In this document: one piece after another, positions 35,074-43,583 of the stretch
How the letters are laid out: each line of letters begins with the position of its first letter
How positions within the stretch are numbered: the stretch's first letter is position 1
Source of the DNA: Candidatus Olsenella pullistercoris
GTDB lineage: Bacteria > Actinomycetota > Coriobacteriia > Coriobacteriales > Atopobiaceae
DNA length: 64,000 bases
Direction: 5' to 3'
NCBI GenBank assembly: GCA_019116525.1
Contig: DXBM01000031.1
Location: 31,463-95,462, forward strand
The notes under the pieces: model-generated
The model's input: only the letters and a program-made list of their open reading frames with translations
Told to the model about the DNA's origin: nothing
Database searches by the model: none
Program-made: the position numbers and the translations under genes

Positions 35074-36273
35074 GGCCTCCGTCCCCTCTGTCGGGTTCGG
35101 CAGCTCGACGGTGAAGGTGGTCACGCCCTCCTCGCTCGCGGCGGCAATCGTGCCGCCATGCAGCTCGACGATCTCGCGCGCAATGGCAAGTCCGAGGCCG
35201 GCCCCTCCCGTGGCGGAGCCGCGCGCCTCGTCGAGACGGAAGAACTTGTCAAAGATGGAGCGGAGCTTGTGGCTCGGGATCGTTGCGCCCGTGTCGGTGA
35301 CGGAGACGCGGACGAGCCCCTCGTCCCTCTCGACACGAATCGCTATCTCGGTGCCCTCGTCGCTGTAGGCAATCGCGTTCTTGATGAGGTTTCCGAAGAC
35401 GCGCGCGAGACGGGCGGCGTCCACCGTGACCATGAGCGGCTCCCCCGGGGCCTCGACCGTGCGGCGCTCGCCGCAGACCACGACGCACGCCTCGTTTCCG
35501 TGGGCCGCGAGCGCCGGGTAGAACTCGTCCGCAATCTGGACGAGAAGCCCCGCGAGGTCCACCGGCGCGAGCTCGAGCTCGATGTGCGTCAGGCTGTAGC
35601 GCGTGATGTCAAAGAACTCGTTCACGAGGCGCTCGAGGCGACACGCCTTGTCGAGGGCAACGCCCACGTAGCGACGCCTCTGGGCGTCGGGCATGTCCGG
35701 CACCTCGTCGAGCAGCGAGAGGTAGCCGATCACCGAGGTGAGCGGCGTCTTGAGGTCGTGCGCGAGGTACGTCACGAGATCGCTCCTGCGGGCGGACTCG
35801 TCGGCGAGCTGGCGCTCCTTCTCGGCAGACTGGCGCTTTGCCTCGGCGGCCACGAGCGCGAGCTCCTCCCAGCCCTCCGGGAACGCCTCGCTCGCCTCGA
35901 GGTCGTGCGCGAGGTAGGTGCGCAGGAGCTCCGCGGCGCGGGCGCGGGCCTCTCGCTCCGCGCGACCCCGCGCGACGTGCGCCGCCGCCAGCCCCACCGC
36001 GGCAAGCAGCGCCGCGCCGAAGAGCCCGAGCTGGAAGAAGAAGTAGCGCGTCCCCACGATGTCGAGCGCAACGCCCGCGTCCAGCCCGAACTCGTTGAGG
36101 TTGTTCATGTTGAGGAACTGGCCTGACACCCAGTCTATGAAGGCACCGTTGAGCGCCACGTCAACGAACTGCACCAACACGTTGTAGGCGACCATGGCGA
36201 GCAGGATCGCAGCCCCCGCAATAGCCACGGCGCGCAGGCCGCCCGCGCGCCGAGCCCTCTCGCTACCGCTCAA
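35071..36273 (-). CDS. Sensor histidine kinase, VanS-like
   Basis: 400 residues from a TTG start at 36273 (GGGG 7 bases upstream), overlapping the regulator gene by 11 bases. Two membrane segments (about 14-38 and 77-100) enclose a short extracellular loop. The cytoplasmic part has HisKA with H172 (YLAHDLKTPLTSVIGY), an N box (FGNLIKNAIAYSDEG), and G boxes (GGAGLGLAIAREIVELHGG). The signal is unknown; the organisation matches VanRS-type pairs. The last codons (PTEGTEA) come from the B2 repeat. Confidence 0.9.
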   Translation of the reverse strand: MSGSERARRAGGLRAVAIAGAAILLAMVAYNVLVQFVDVALNGAFIDWVSGQFLNMNNLNEFGLDAGVALDIVGTRYFFFQLGLFGAALLAAVGLAAAHVARGRAEREARARAAELLRTYLAHDLEASEAFPEGWEELALVAAEAKRQSAEKERQLADESARRSDLVTYLAHDLKTPLTSVIGYLSLLDEVPDMPDAQRRRYVGVALDKACRLERLVNEFFDITRYSLTHIELELAPVDLAGLLVQIADEFYPALAAHGNEACVVVCGERRTVEAPGEPLMVTVDAARLARVFGNLIKNAIAYSDEGTEIAIRVERDEGLVRVSVTDTGATIPSHKLRSIFDKFFRLDEARGSATGGAGLGLAIAREIVELHGGTIAAASEEGVTTFTVELPNPTEGTEA

Positions 36274-36970
36274 TCTTGTACCCCAATCCCCAGACGGTCT
36301 TGATGTAGCGCGGATCCTCGAAGGAGTCCCCCATCTTCTCGCGCAGGTGCCGCACGTGCACCGTGATGGAGCCTGAGCCCTTCTCGTAGTAAGCGTCGCC
36401 AAAGATGCGCTGGTAGAGCTCGCGCGCCGAGACGACCGCGCCGCCCGCCTCGAGAAGGATCCGCAGCAGCGAGAACTCCGTGGGCGTGAGCTGGAGCGGG
36501 CGCTCGTTCAGGGTGGCCTCGTGCGCGGGGACGTCGAGGACGAGGCCCCGGCACGAGAGGACCTCTGAGCTCGCGCGCTCCCCTGCCGCGTTGTACGTGG
36601 TGTAGCGTCTGAGCTGGGCCTTCACGCGCGCGACGAGCTCGAGCGGCAGGAAGGGCTTGGTCACGTAGTCGTCGGCGCCGAGCGAGAGCCCCGAGATCTT
36701 GTCGGCCGGCTCGCCGCGCGCCGTGAGCATGATGATCGGGTAGGTGTGCCGCTCTCGGATGGCACGGCACACCTCGAGCCCGCTTGCGTGCGGGAGCATG
36801 ACGTCGAGAACAGCGAGGTCGATGGCGGGGGCCGACTCGTCCCTCACGCGCTCGAGCGCCTCCTCCCCGTCCGCGAGCGCCTCCACGACGAGGCCCTCTG
36901 CCTCGAGGTAGACGCGCACGAGCTCAAGGATCTCCGGCTCGTCGTCAACCACCAGTATCCGTGCGTCCAT
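36263..36970 (-). CDS. OmpR/VanR-family response regulator
   Basis: 235 residues. Receiver domain with phospho-acceptor D56 (LAVLDVMLP), acidic pair D9/D10, T of LTARG and K of TKPF; C-terminal winged helix (LTPTEFSLLRILLEAGG, ITVHVRHLREKMG, VWGLGYKIE). ATG 36970 with GGGG upstream is preferred over a GTG six codons earlier. First gene of the two-gene operon. Confidence 0.94.
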   Translation of the reverse strand: MDARILVVDDEPEILELVRVYLEAEGLVVEALADGEEALERVRDESAPAIDLAVLDVMLPHASGLEVCRAIRERHTYPIIMLTARGEPADKISGLSLGADDYVTKPFLPLELVARVKAQLRRYTTYNAAGERASSEVLSCRGLVLDVPAHEATLNERPLQLTPTEFSLLRILLEAGGAVVSARELYQRIFGDAYYEKGSGSITVHVRHLREKMGDSFEDPRYIKTVWGLGYKIER

Positions 36971-37036
36971 GCGTCCCCTTCCGTCCACACGAGCATACGC
37001 GACGGACGGCGCGGGATTCCTAAGGTTCGCTTAACG

Positions 37037-37103
37037 TGACAGAGGGGACGGGGGGATCTGTCAAGTCTGGCAGACTTGACAGATCCCCCCGTCCCCTCTG
37101 TCA
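37037..37103. repeat. Palindromic repeat family B, copy B3 (67 bp)
   Basis: Two perfect 33-base arms (37037-37069, 37071-37103) around a single central base. It lies between the divergent response regulator and LysR genes, so it is not a terminator for either, unlike B1 and B2. Confidence 0.95.
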
Positions 37104-37162
37104 GCCCCCTCGCCGCACAGCGATACAATCTCCGTATGGCGGCGCCGTTCGAAGGGGAACTC

Positions 37163-38005
37163 TTGAATCTCAAGCAACTCGAGTACTTCGTTGCCATTGC
37201 CGAGGAGGGCCAGATCACCGCCGCGGCACGACGCCTGCACATCTCGCAGCCACCGCTCTCCTATGAGCTTGCCCAGCTCGAGCGCGAGCTCGACGCCCAG
37301 CTCGTGCGCCGCGGGCCGCGCGGCGTCACCCTCACCGAGGCGGGCCGGCTCCTCTACGAGCGCGCCCGGCGCATCCTCGCCATGGCAACGGCCACCGCGC
37401 GCGAGGTCTCGAGCGTGGGCAAGGGCCTCACGGGGACGCTCGCCATCGCCGTCGCCCATGCCACAGCGGGGCTCGCACCCGGGGCACGGCTCGCCGAGCT
37501 CGCGCTGCGCGCGCCCGACGTGGCGATAGAGCTTCGGGAGGGCACGGTCTCCGAGGTGATCGAGCTCGTGTCCAGCGGAATCGTCGAGGTCGGCGTCGTG
37601 CGGACCCCGTTTGCCACCCAGGGGCTCCGCACCCGCTACGCGCCGTCCGAGCCCCTCGTCGCCGTCATGCCGCCCGCGCTCGAGCGCGGCGAGGAGCTCG
37701 AGGTCTCGCTCGCCCAGCTCGCCGACGTGCCGCTCATCTGCGACCAGCGCTGCGCCCGGGCGCTCGAGGACGCGCCGTTCTGCCTCACCGAGGACGAGCG
37801 GACGACCTGCTCCTGCGCCGCCGCCGGCCTGGGGGTCGGGCTCGTCCCCCAGTCGCTGCTCACCGTCTGCGACACCGGCCCCTGCTACATCAAGGTCGTC
37901 ACCGAGAAGGCCCTCGAGTCCCGCGCGGCCGTCGTCTGGAAGGCCGACCGCGCGCTCTCCCCGCTCGCCGAGCACGCCGTGGCCCTTCTCGGCGAGCTCC
38001 GCTAG
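37163..38005 (+). CDS. LysR-family transcriptional regulator
   Basis: 280 residues from a TTG start (GAAGGGGA 5 bases upstream) giving the canonical NLKQLEYFVAIAEEG LysR N-terminus; an in-frame ATG at 37136 is the alternative. A -10-like TACAAT at 37124-37129 would start transcription around 37136, which favours the TTG. HTH (ITAAARRLHISQPPLSYELAQLE) and an LTTR effector domain follow. The neighbours across the repeats give no obvious target. Confidence 0.88.
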   Translation: MNLKQLEYFVAIAEEGQITAAARRLHISQPPLSYELAQLERELDAQLVRRGPRGVTLTEAGRLLYERARRILAMATATAREVSSVGKGLTGTLAIAVAHATAGLAPGARLAELALRAPDVAIELREGTVSEVIELVSSGIVEVGVVRTPFATQGLRTRYAPSEPLVAVMPPALERGEELEVSLAQLADVPLICDQRCARALEDAPFCLTEDERTTCSCAAAGLGVGLVPQSLLTVCDTGPCYIKVVTEKALESRAAVVWKADRALSPLAEHAVALLGELR

Positions 38006-38020
38006 CTGCGCTGCCGCCGC

Positions 38021-38156
38021 CCTCCCTAGTGCGCGAAAGTCTGGGCTAACTTTCTCGTTCTTCTCGCCTGACACGAATGTTTTCCCAGTTGCGCATCAGG
38101 GAAACGAGCGTCAATCGCAAAAGTTAGCCCTGACTTTCGCGCAGTCGCACGGAGGG
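38021..38156. repeat. Palindromic repeat family A, solo copy A3
   Basis: Same layout as A1/A2: left arm AGTGCGCGAAAGTCTGGGC, core with TTTTCCCAGTTGCG, right arm AAAGTTAGCCCTGACTTTCG, but only roughly 70% identical and with no nuclease gene attached. Contains CGTTCTTCTCGCC at 38056-38068. Lies between LysR and the tatA terminator. Confidence 0.85.
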
Positions 38157-38202
38157 AGAGAGGCGAGGATCGGGCGAGAAGAACGGCGACGCCCCAGCGA
38201 CA

Positions 38203-38236
38203 AGGAAAAGCCCCCGGCGGGAAAGGGTCCGGGGGC
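38203..38236 (-). terminator. Terminator after tatA
   Basis: Stem GCCCCCGG/CCGGGGGC (38210-38236), followed on the minus strand by TTTTCC. Confidence 0.85.
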
Positions 38237-38263
38237 AGGGAGGAGGAAGCGTGCGGAAAGCGC

Positions 38264-38452
38264 CTACTCCACGGGCGCGTCGTCGTCCTTGTCGGCAGGG
38301 GTGTCGTCGAGGTCGTCCTCCATACCCTCGCGGACGTTCTTGACCGTCCGCCCAAGGGCAGAGCCCAGCTTGGGCAGGTTCTTGGGCCCGAAGATGACGA
38401 GCACAACCAGAGCGATGACAGCGAGCTCCATGGGCCCCATTCCAAAGATCAT
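38264..38452 (-). CDS. tatA: TatA/E-type twin-arginine translocase subunit
   Basis: 62 residues. One N-terminal membrane helix (MELAVIALVVLVIFGPKNLPKLG) with the conserved FGP hinge, then an amphipathic helix (GSALGRTVKNVREGM) and an acidic tail (DDDAPVE). Start ATG 38452 with GGGAGG upstream. tatC is not in the window. At least one Tat-type substrate is encoded here (PASTA lipoprotein at 9201). Confidence 0.9.
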   Translation of the reverse strand: MIFGMGPMELAVIALVVLVIFGPKNLPKLGSALGRTVKNVREGMEDDLDDTPADKDDDAPVE

Positions 38453-38525
38453 GTGCGACCTCCCGTGACGCGGTATCTCGGAACCCATGGTATGCCTCGT
38501 TGCTCCCCCGGTAAAATACATAGTG

Positions 38526-38564
38526 AGCGGGGCAGCCATACAACAGATGTATGGCTGCCCCGCT
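38526..38564 (-). terminator. Terminator of the PaaK-ACT operon
   Basis: Perfect 16-base arms AGCGGGGCAGCCATAC (38526-38541) and GTATGGCTGCCCCGCT (38549-38564). TATTTTACC follows on the minus strand. Confidence 0.85.
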
Positions 38565-38586
38565 CCTTGCCGAGCCGTGACGCGCC

Positions 38587-39015
38587 CTACTCCACCTCGT
38601 TCTGGTCGAAGACGTGGAAGCCGGCCTTCTCGATGGCCCAGCTCGCCTCCGCGGCGCTCGCGGGGTCGGCGATCTTGAGCGCAAGGACCGCCAGGTCATC
38701 GGTCGTGGAGAAGCAATAGAAGTACTCAATGTCCACGTCGAGGTCGTCGAGCTTCTCGAGAAGGTCCGCGGCGCCACCGGGGTGGTGCGGGACGGCGATG
38801 GCCATGACCTTGGTCTTGATCGCGCGGTACCCTTCGGCGTCGAGGGCGGCGAGCGCTGCCTCGGTGTCGCTGCAGATGATGCGCACGATGCCGTACTCGG
38901 TGGTGTCGGCCACGGAGAGCGCCGCCATGTTGATGTTGGCGTCGCCCAGGGTGCGGCACAGAGACGCTATGCGGCCGCGCTTGTTCTCGAGGAAGACGGT
39001 GATCTGGTCAATCAT
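38587..39015 (-). CDS. Double ACT-domain protein
   Basis: 142 residues, two ACT modules (ITVFLENKRGRIASLCRTLGDANINM near 5-30; VMAIAVPHHPGGAADLLEKLDDLDVDIEYFY near 70-100). ACT domains bind amino acids. This stand-alone form is regularly found next to phenylacetate-CoA ligase genes in anaerobes and probably tunes it to aromatic amino acid status. Its ATG overlaps the paaK stop by one base (TAATG). Confidence 0.9.
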   Translation of the reverse strand: MIDQITVFLENKRGRIASLCRTLGDANINMAALSVADTTEYGIVRIICSDTEAALAALDAEGYRAIKTKVMAIAVPHHPGGAADLLEKLDDLDVDIEYFYCFSTTDDLAVLALKIADPASAAEASWAIEKAGFHVFDQNEVE

Positions 39016-40325
39016 TACTTGATCCCCTTTCTCAGGTCCACGATGCGCTTGGCCTTGCCCTCACTGCGCGCGATGGTCTTGGGCTCCACGAGCTTGACCT
39101 TGACGCCCACGGAGAGCGCCGTCTTGAGGCGCGCGGAGATCTCCTTCTGCAGGCGCTCGACGGCAGCGACGGAGTCAAAGGCAAAGTCGGGGTTGACCTC
39201 GGCCTTGAGCGTGACCATGTCGAGCGAGCGGTGGTCGGTGTCGACCTCGATCTGGTACCAGGAGGAGACCTGGTCGAAGGTCTTCATGACGTCCTCGATC
39301 TGGCTCGGGAAGACGTTAACTCCACGGATGATGAGCATGTCGTCGGTGCGGCCGTGGATGCGGTCGATGCGACGGTGCGTGCAGCCGCAGGAGCACTCGC
39401 CCGGAAGGATGCGCGTGATGTCGCGCGTGCGGTAGCGCACGACCGGCGACGCCTCGCGGTCGATCGTGGTGAGCACGAGCTCGCCCCACTCGCCGTCAGG
39501 CAGGACCTCGCCGGTGTTGGGGTCGATGATCTCGGCGTAGAAGTGGTCCTCGGCGAGGTGCAGGCCGTTCTGCTCCCAGCACTCGATGGCCACGCCCGGG
39601 CCCATGGTCTCGGTGAGGCCGTAGACGTCGAGCACGTGGTAGTTGAGCTTGCGCTCGAGGTCGCGGCGGAAGTTGTCTGAGAAGGGCTCGGCGCCGTGGA
39701 TGCCCGCGCGCAGGTGGAAGTCGCGCGCTGGGTCAATGCCCATCTCAAGGGCGGTGTCGGCAATGTGCATGGCATAGCTCGGCGTGCAGCAGATGATCGT
39801 GGAGCCCATCTCCTTGAGCACGCGGATCTGGCGCTCGGTGTTGCCAGCGGACATGGGGATGGTCGTGGCGCCAGAGTAGAGGCCGCCGTAGTGCGCGCCA
39901 AGGCCGCCGGTGAACAGTCCGTAGCCGTAGCAGACGTGAACGACGTCGTCGGCGCCGCCGTTTGCGTACTCGATGCCGCGGGCGAAGCACTCGCCCCAGA
40001 TCTCGAGGTCGTGCTGGGTGTAGCCGCCCACCGTCGCCACGCCCGTGGTGCCGGAGGACATGTGGATCTCCTTCACCTCTGAAAGCGGCGTGGCGAACAT
40101 GCCATAGGGGTAGTTGTCGCGCAGGTCCTGCTTGGTGACGAACGGCGCCTTCTGCAGGTCGTCGAGGCTCTTGACCGCGTACGGGTCAAAGCCGGCCTCG
40201 TCGAAGCTCTGCTTGTAGAACGGCACGTTCTCGTAACACGCGATCACGGTCTTCTTGATGCCCTCGAGCTGGATCTCCTCGATCCGCTCGTGGGGCGCGT
40301 GGAGAATCTCCTGCGTCCTTGCCAT
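39015..40325 (-). CDS. paaK: Phenylacetate-CoA ligase
   Basis: 436 residues, adenylate-forming enzyme making arylacetyl-CoA from arylacetate and ATP. The AMP-binding P-loop is IHMSSGTTGVATVGGYT (around 95), with YGLTETMGPG, and RTRDITRILPGEC and IDRIHGRTDDMLIIRGVN in the C-terminal hinge. Start ATG 40325 (AAAGGG upstream). In anaerobes it acts in aromatic amino acid fermentation together with indolepyruvate oxidoreductase, which is not in the window. Operon with the ACT gene. Confidence 0.93.
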   Translation of the reverse strand: MARTQEILHAPHERIEEIQLEGIKKTVIACYENVPFYKQSFDEAGFDPYAVKSLDDLQKAPFVTKQDLRDNYPYGMFATPLSEVKEIHMSSGTTGVATVGGYTQHDLEIWGECFARGIEYANGGADDVVHVCYGYGLFTGGLGAHYGGLYSGATTIPMSAGNTERQIRVLKEMGSTIICCTPSYAMHIADTALEMGIDPARDFHLRAGIHGAEPFSDNFRRDLERKLNYHVLDVYGLTETMGPGVAIECWEQNGLHLAEDHFYAEIIDPNTGEVLPDGEWGELVLTTIDREASPVVRYRTRDITRILPGECSCGCTHRRIDRIHGRTDDMLIIRGVNVFPSQIEDVMKTFDQVSSWYQIEVDTDHRSLDMVTLKAEVNPDFAFDSVAAVERLQKEISARLKTALSVGVKVKLVEPKTIARSEGKAKRIVDLRKGIK

Positions 40326-40424
40326 GGGTGCCCTTTCTAGGAAGCCAAACAACCGGTGAGCCCATGGTACGGCGAGCGGGGCGGCGCGCGTGCGCGCCGT
40401 TTGCAAACGGAAACGGACGCGCGC

Positions 40425-40844
40425 TCAGCGCAGCGCCTCGAGGCGCGCGAGGACGGTTTTCGTGGCGCCAATCGCCGCCTCGACGCTGTCCTGCGCGTCG
40501 TCGATCCGCTTCTGCACGTAGAGGTCAACGAAGGGGTTGTCCAACAGAACGTCGAGGGTCGACGCGACGGGGCCCACGCCCACGCGCAGCTCCTCGATGG
40601 CCCGCACGTCTCTGACCTCACGCGTGAAGGCGCGGAGGTCGGCACGGGCCCGCTCGAGCGCCCCCTCGGCGTCATCCAGGCGCGAGCGCTTGACGAGGCT
40701 CGCAATGAAGCCGCCCATCACAAGGTCGAAGAGGCCCCATCTGCTCGCGCTGTCGAGCGCGTCGGCTGCCTCCTCGAGGCTCGCGATGGCCCGTCTGCCC
40801 GCCGAGATCGCCTCGGTGACCTCACGTTGCTCGTCAGGCGTCAT
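40425..40844 (-). CDS. Uncharacterised helical protein
   Basis: 139 residues, predicted nearly all alpha-helical with long amphipathic stretches (EAISAGRRAIASLEEAADALDS, DDAEGALERARADLRAF), no signal peptide, no motif I recognise. ATG 40844 is supported by GGAGGG. It stands alone between paaK and the divergent pfk gene. Confidence 0.65.
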   Translation of the reverse strand: MTPDEQREVTEAISAGRRAIASLEEAADALDSASRWGLFDLVMGGFIASLVKRSRLDDAEGALERARADLRAFTREVRDVRAIEELRVGVGPVASTLDVLLDNPFVDLYVQKRIDDAQDSVEAAIGATKTVLARLEALR

Positions 40845-41016
40845 GCGACCCTCCTCCTCCGCATCCCTCACGTCATGGTAGCAGGGTCGGGCGAGAGGGT
40901 GCGCCCAGGGCCCTCGCAGGGCCCTGAGAACGATACCGCTCGCGGAGAATGCCCCACATCCTGCCGAACGAGGCGCATACTTTTGCCAACTGCGGTCTTT
41001 GAGGAAAGGGATCCCC

Positions 41017-42096
41017 ATGCTGAGAATCGGACTTCTCACGAGCGGCGGCGACTGCCAGGCGCTCAACGCCACCATGCGCGGCATCGTCAAGACCATCTAC
41101 CGCAACGCCAAGGAGCCCGTGGAGGTCTACGGCTTTGAGGACGGATACCAGGGCCTCATCTACGAGCGCTTCCGCCTGATGGACAACCGCGACTTCTCCG
41201 GCCTGCTCACGGTGGGCGGCACCATCCTCGGCACGAGCCGCACCCCCTTCAAGCTCCTTGACACGCCCGAGTCCGACGGCATCAACAAGGTCGAGGCCAT
41301 GAAGCACACCTACGCCAAGCTCAAGCTCGACTGCCTGTTCATGCTCGGCGGCAACGGCTCCACCAAGACCGCCAACCGCCTGTCCGAGGAGGGCCTGAAC
41401 GTCATTGCCCTGCCCAAGACGATCGACAACGACACCTGGGGCACGGACCTGACCTTTGGCTTCGCGAGCTCCGTCGAGGTCGCCACGCGCTGCATCGACG
41501 AGATTCACACCACCGCCAACTCGCACGGCCGCGTCTTCGTCATTGAGATCATGGGTCACAAGGTCGGCTGGATCCCGCTGTACGCGGGCGTCGCTGGTGG
41601 AGCCGACGTCATCCTCATCCCAGAGATCCCCTACGACATGGACAACGTCTGCCGCGTCATCGAGGAGCGCGACAAGGCCGGCTCGCGCTTCACGATCGTG
41701 GTCGTGGCCGAGGGCGCGATCTCCAAGGAGGAGGCGGCGCTCTCCAAGAAGGAGTACAAGAAGCTCGTGGCGGCCCGCACCTCCCCCTCGATCGCCTACG
41801 ACATCGCGGCGGAGATTGACCGCCGCACCGGCCGCGAGATTCGCGTGGCTATCCCCGGCCACACCCAACGCGGCGGCGACCCGGATGCCCAGGATCGCAT
41901 CTTTGCCACGCAGTGCGGCGTCGAGGCGGCGCTCGGCTGCCTCGAGGGCGAGTTCGGCTTCATGGTCGCGCAGAGGAAGGGCAAGATGTGCCGCGTGCCG
42001 CTCAAGGAGGTCGCCGGCAAGCTCAAGCTCGTCGACCCCAAGAGCGACCTCGTTCGCGAGGCGCGCGCCCTTGGCATCAGCTTCGGCGACGAGTAG
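41017..42096 (+). CDS. pfkA: 6-phosphofructokinase (group III type)
   Basis: 359 residues. Committing step of glycolysis. LTSGGDCQALNATMRG at the N-terminus, PKTIDNDTWGTD, MGHKVGWIPLYAG and GHTQRGGDPDAQDR are typical. The donor-determining positions are mixed: GGNGST has Gly where ATP enzymes have Gly (PPi enzymes have Asp), while PKTIDND has the Lys that PPi enzymes carry. The usual Asp of GGDGS is Asn. ATP use is likely but not certain. RBS AGGAAAGGG precedes ATG 41017. Confidence 0.93.
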   Translation: MLRIGLLTSGGDCQALNATMRGIVKTIYRNAKEPVEVYGFEDGYQGLIYERFRLMDNRDFSGLLTVGGTILGTSRTPFKLLDTPESDGINKVEAMKHTYAKLKLDCLFMLGGNGSTKTANRLSEEGLNVIALPKTIDNDTWGTDLTFGFASSVEVATRCIDEIHTTANSHGRVFVIEIMGHKVGWIPLYAGVAGGADVILIPEIPYDMDNVCRVIEERDKAGSRFTIVVVAEGAISKEEAALSKKEYKKLVAARTSPSIAYDIAAEIDRRTGREIRVAIPGHTQRGGDPDAQDRIFATQCGVEAALGCLEGEFGFMVAQRKGKMCRVPLKEVAGKLKLVDPKSDLVREARALGISFGDE

Positions 42097-42135
42097 CGCT
42101 AAGCCCCAACGGACACAATCCACTTCGTATGTATT

Positions 42136-42162
42136 GGGCGGGGCCTCGGGTCCCGCCCTTTT
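42136..42162 (+). terminator. Terminator of pfkA
   Basis: Stem GGGCGGG/CCCGCCC (42136-42158) followed by TTTTC. Confidence 0.9.
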
Positions 42163-42196
42163 CATGTCCGAGTCGACTACGAGCCAGGCCCGAGGC

Positions 42197-42382
42197 GGTC
42201 AAAACGGACCGCCCTGGCTCAAAGTGGCAGAAGTGAATGAGCCTAACGACAGTCGGGGTCAAACCGAGGTTCTGAGCCGAGCAAAACACCAGGTGACAAC
42301 TTGTTCCCCGTGCACAAAACGGCTGGCACTCAGCGAAGCCGTTCACTTCCCTCTCTTTGAGCCAAGTTCTCGCTTTTGGACC
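42197..42382. repeat. Inverted-repeat element family D, copy D1
   Basis: Ends: GGTCAAAACGGACCGCCCTG-GCTCAAAG at left and CTTTGAGCC...GCTTTTGGACC at right, about 40 bases each, imperfectly inverted. The interior contains AACGACAGTCGGGGTCAAAC. The right end abuts the stop of the nuclease gene at 42387. Related to D2 (43584) and D3 (59105). Confidence 0.8.
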
Positions 42383-42386
42383 TCCC

Positions 42387-43445
42387 CTAGAGCATGTTGA
42401 TCCACCCGTGAACGAAACGCTCCCATAGGTCACGCCGCTCACAATCGATTCTTCTGGCGAGCTCCCCTTGCTCCTCGCGCGGCTCCCTCCTCTTGCCGAG
42501 GGCACGACGAACCTGGTCCATGGACGAAGCAAACGCGTTGTAGTCGCTGGTCTGAAGGTTGGTGAACGTAAAGTGCACGAGCCTTCGGCACGACTCGAGC
42601 TGGTTGCCTCGCTCCAGATCAAGCGAGCGACGGAGCTCCCCGCCGTGCGTAAGCGTAGGGTCATGATCGATGCCCAAAAGGCGTAGGTTCCCTTGGTCAT
42701 CGCGATGCCTGATTACCACGTCGGGATACCTCGTCGAAAAGACGGGCTTTCCTGCGGGGCTCAGGCCAGCGTACACGCGGAAGCCCTCGTTCAGAGAGAC
42801 CTCTCCTAAGGAGTAGCCTCCCAGCGCGGGCCGCATCTCGGCAACAAGGGCTATGCCCGCCTCGGGAGGCGAAAGCGCGCCGTCCCTCACGTATTTCAGA
42901 GCTCGTCTGGCCTTTGCCACGCCACGCAGGTTGCCCGCCCTGCGAAGGAACGCCCCAATGCGCGAGACCGTCGTGAGCGGCTCGTCCGGAGGACGGCGCC
43001 TGACCGTGCCCGACACGTCCAGTTCCTCCAGCCTGAAGCCAGAGCAGAGCGCCATGCCCACATAGGCCGCCCCAGCAACGTCCAGCTCACCCGCCAGATG
43101 GACAAACGTGAGTTCCGGCGACGTCACCCATAGGTCAAAGCCCCGTATGTGGAGCGGTACGAACGAGCCTGCGGGCAGACGGGACGAGCAGAGGTGCGAC
43201 GTTACCTCAGCAGAGGAGCGCCTTCCCTCCCGACGGGAGACCACCACGTCAATCGGAGGCTCACCACCGTCCTTGCCCGCAGGCAGGCTCGCCCCGATAA
43301 CCTGGCGAATCTCCTGCGCCTCCGCTATACCAGGCGCGCACGACGGCACCGTGGTCGCACGGCTCGCGCGATCGCCCCGCTGCCGAGGATTGAAGTGCCG
43401 CAACAGCCAATGGAGCGCGGTCATGTGGGACAGGCACACCTTCAT
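42387..43445 (-). CDS. AbiEi-like/DUF559-like PD-(D/E)XK nuclease-domain protein (cassette D)
   Basis: 352 residues, homologous by eye to the protein at 2217: LSHMTALHWLLRHF at the start, VTSPELTFVHLAGELDV near 107-123, LTTVSRIGAFLRRAGNLRGV near 158-175, KYVRDGALSPPEAGIALVAE near 184-203. Candidate nuclease residues E195, D242 (YPDVV), D260/D262 (LLGIDHD); the last pair is D-x-D rather than (D/E)-x-E. Lower G+C than its neighbours in places. Start ATG 43445 with GGGAGG. The C-terminal NML and stop are shared with the next gene (43774), part of a 19-base direct repeat. Flanked by D1 and D2. Confidence 0.7.
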   Translation of the reverse strand: MKVCLSHMTALHWLLRHFNPRQRGDRASRATTVPSCAPGIAEAQEIRQVIGASLPAGKDGGEPPIDVVVSRREGRRSSAEVTSHLCSSRLPAGSFVPLHIRGFDLWVTSPELTFVHLAGELDVAGAAYVGMALCSGFRLEELDVSGTVRRRPPDEPLTTVSRIGAFLRRAGNLRGVAKARRALKYVRDGALSPPEAGIALVAEMRPALGGYSLGEVSLNEGFRVYAGLSPAGKPVFSTRYPDVVIRHRDDQGNLRLLGIDHDPTLTHGGELRRSLDLERGNQLESCRRLVHFTFTNLQTSDYNAFASSMDQVRRALGKRREPREEQGELARRIDCERRDLWERFVHGWINML

Positions 43446-43583
43446 TGCGACCTCCCGCATCGTTCAGGTGGTCGCATGCTATCTGAAGCTTCGCGTTCTT
43501 GCCTTGCAGGTACGTATCACGACTCTTCCGCATGAGCGCATCAGCCTTCCACGGGACCCAGGTTAACCATCTCAAGCAGGGGC

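Noticed and set aside
27360..37103. IS element or transposon ends for family B
   Set aside because: No transposase gene lies in or beside any B copy, and there is no visible target-site duplication.
37136..37162. ATG at 37136 as leaderless start of the LysR gene
   Set aside because: A TACAAT box would place the transcript start here, but the TTG at 37163 has a clear RBS and gives the canonical LysR N-terminus; kept only as an alternative.
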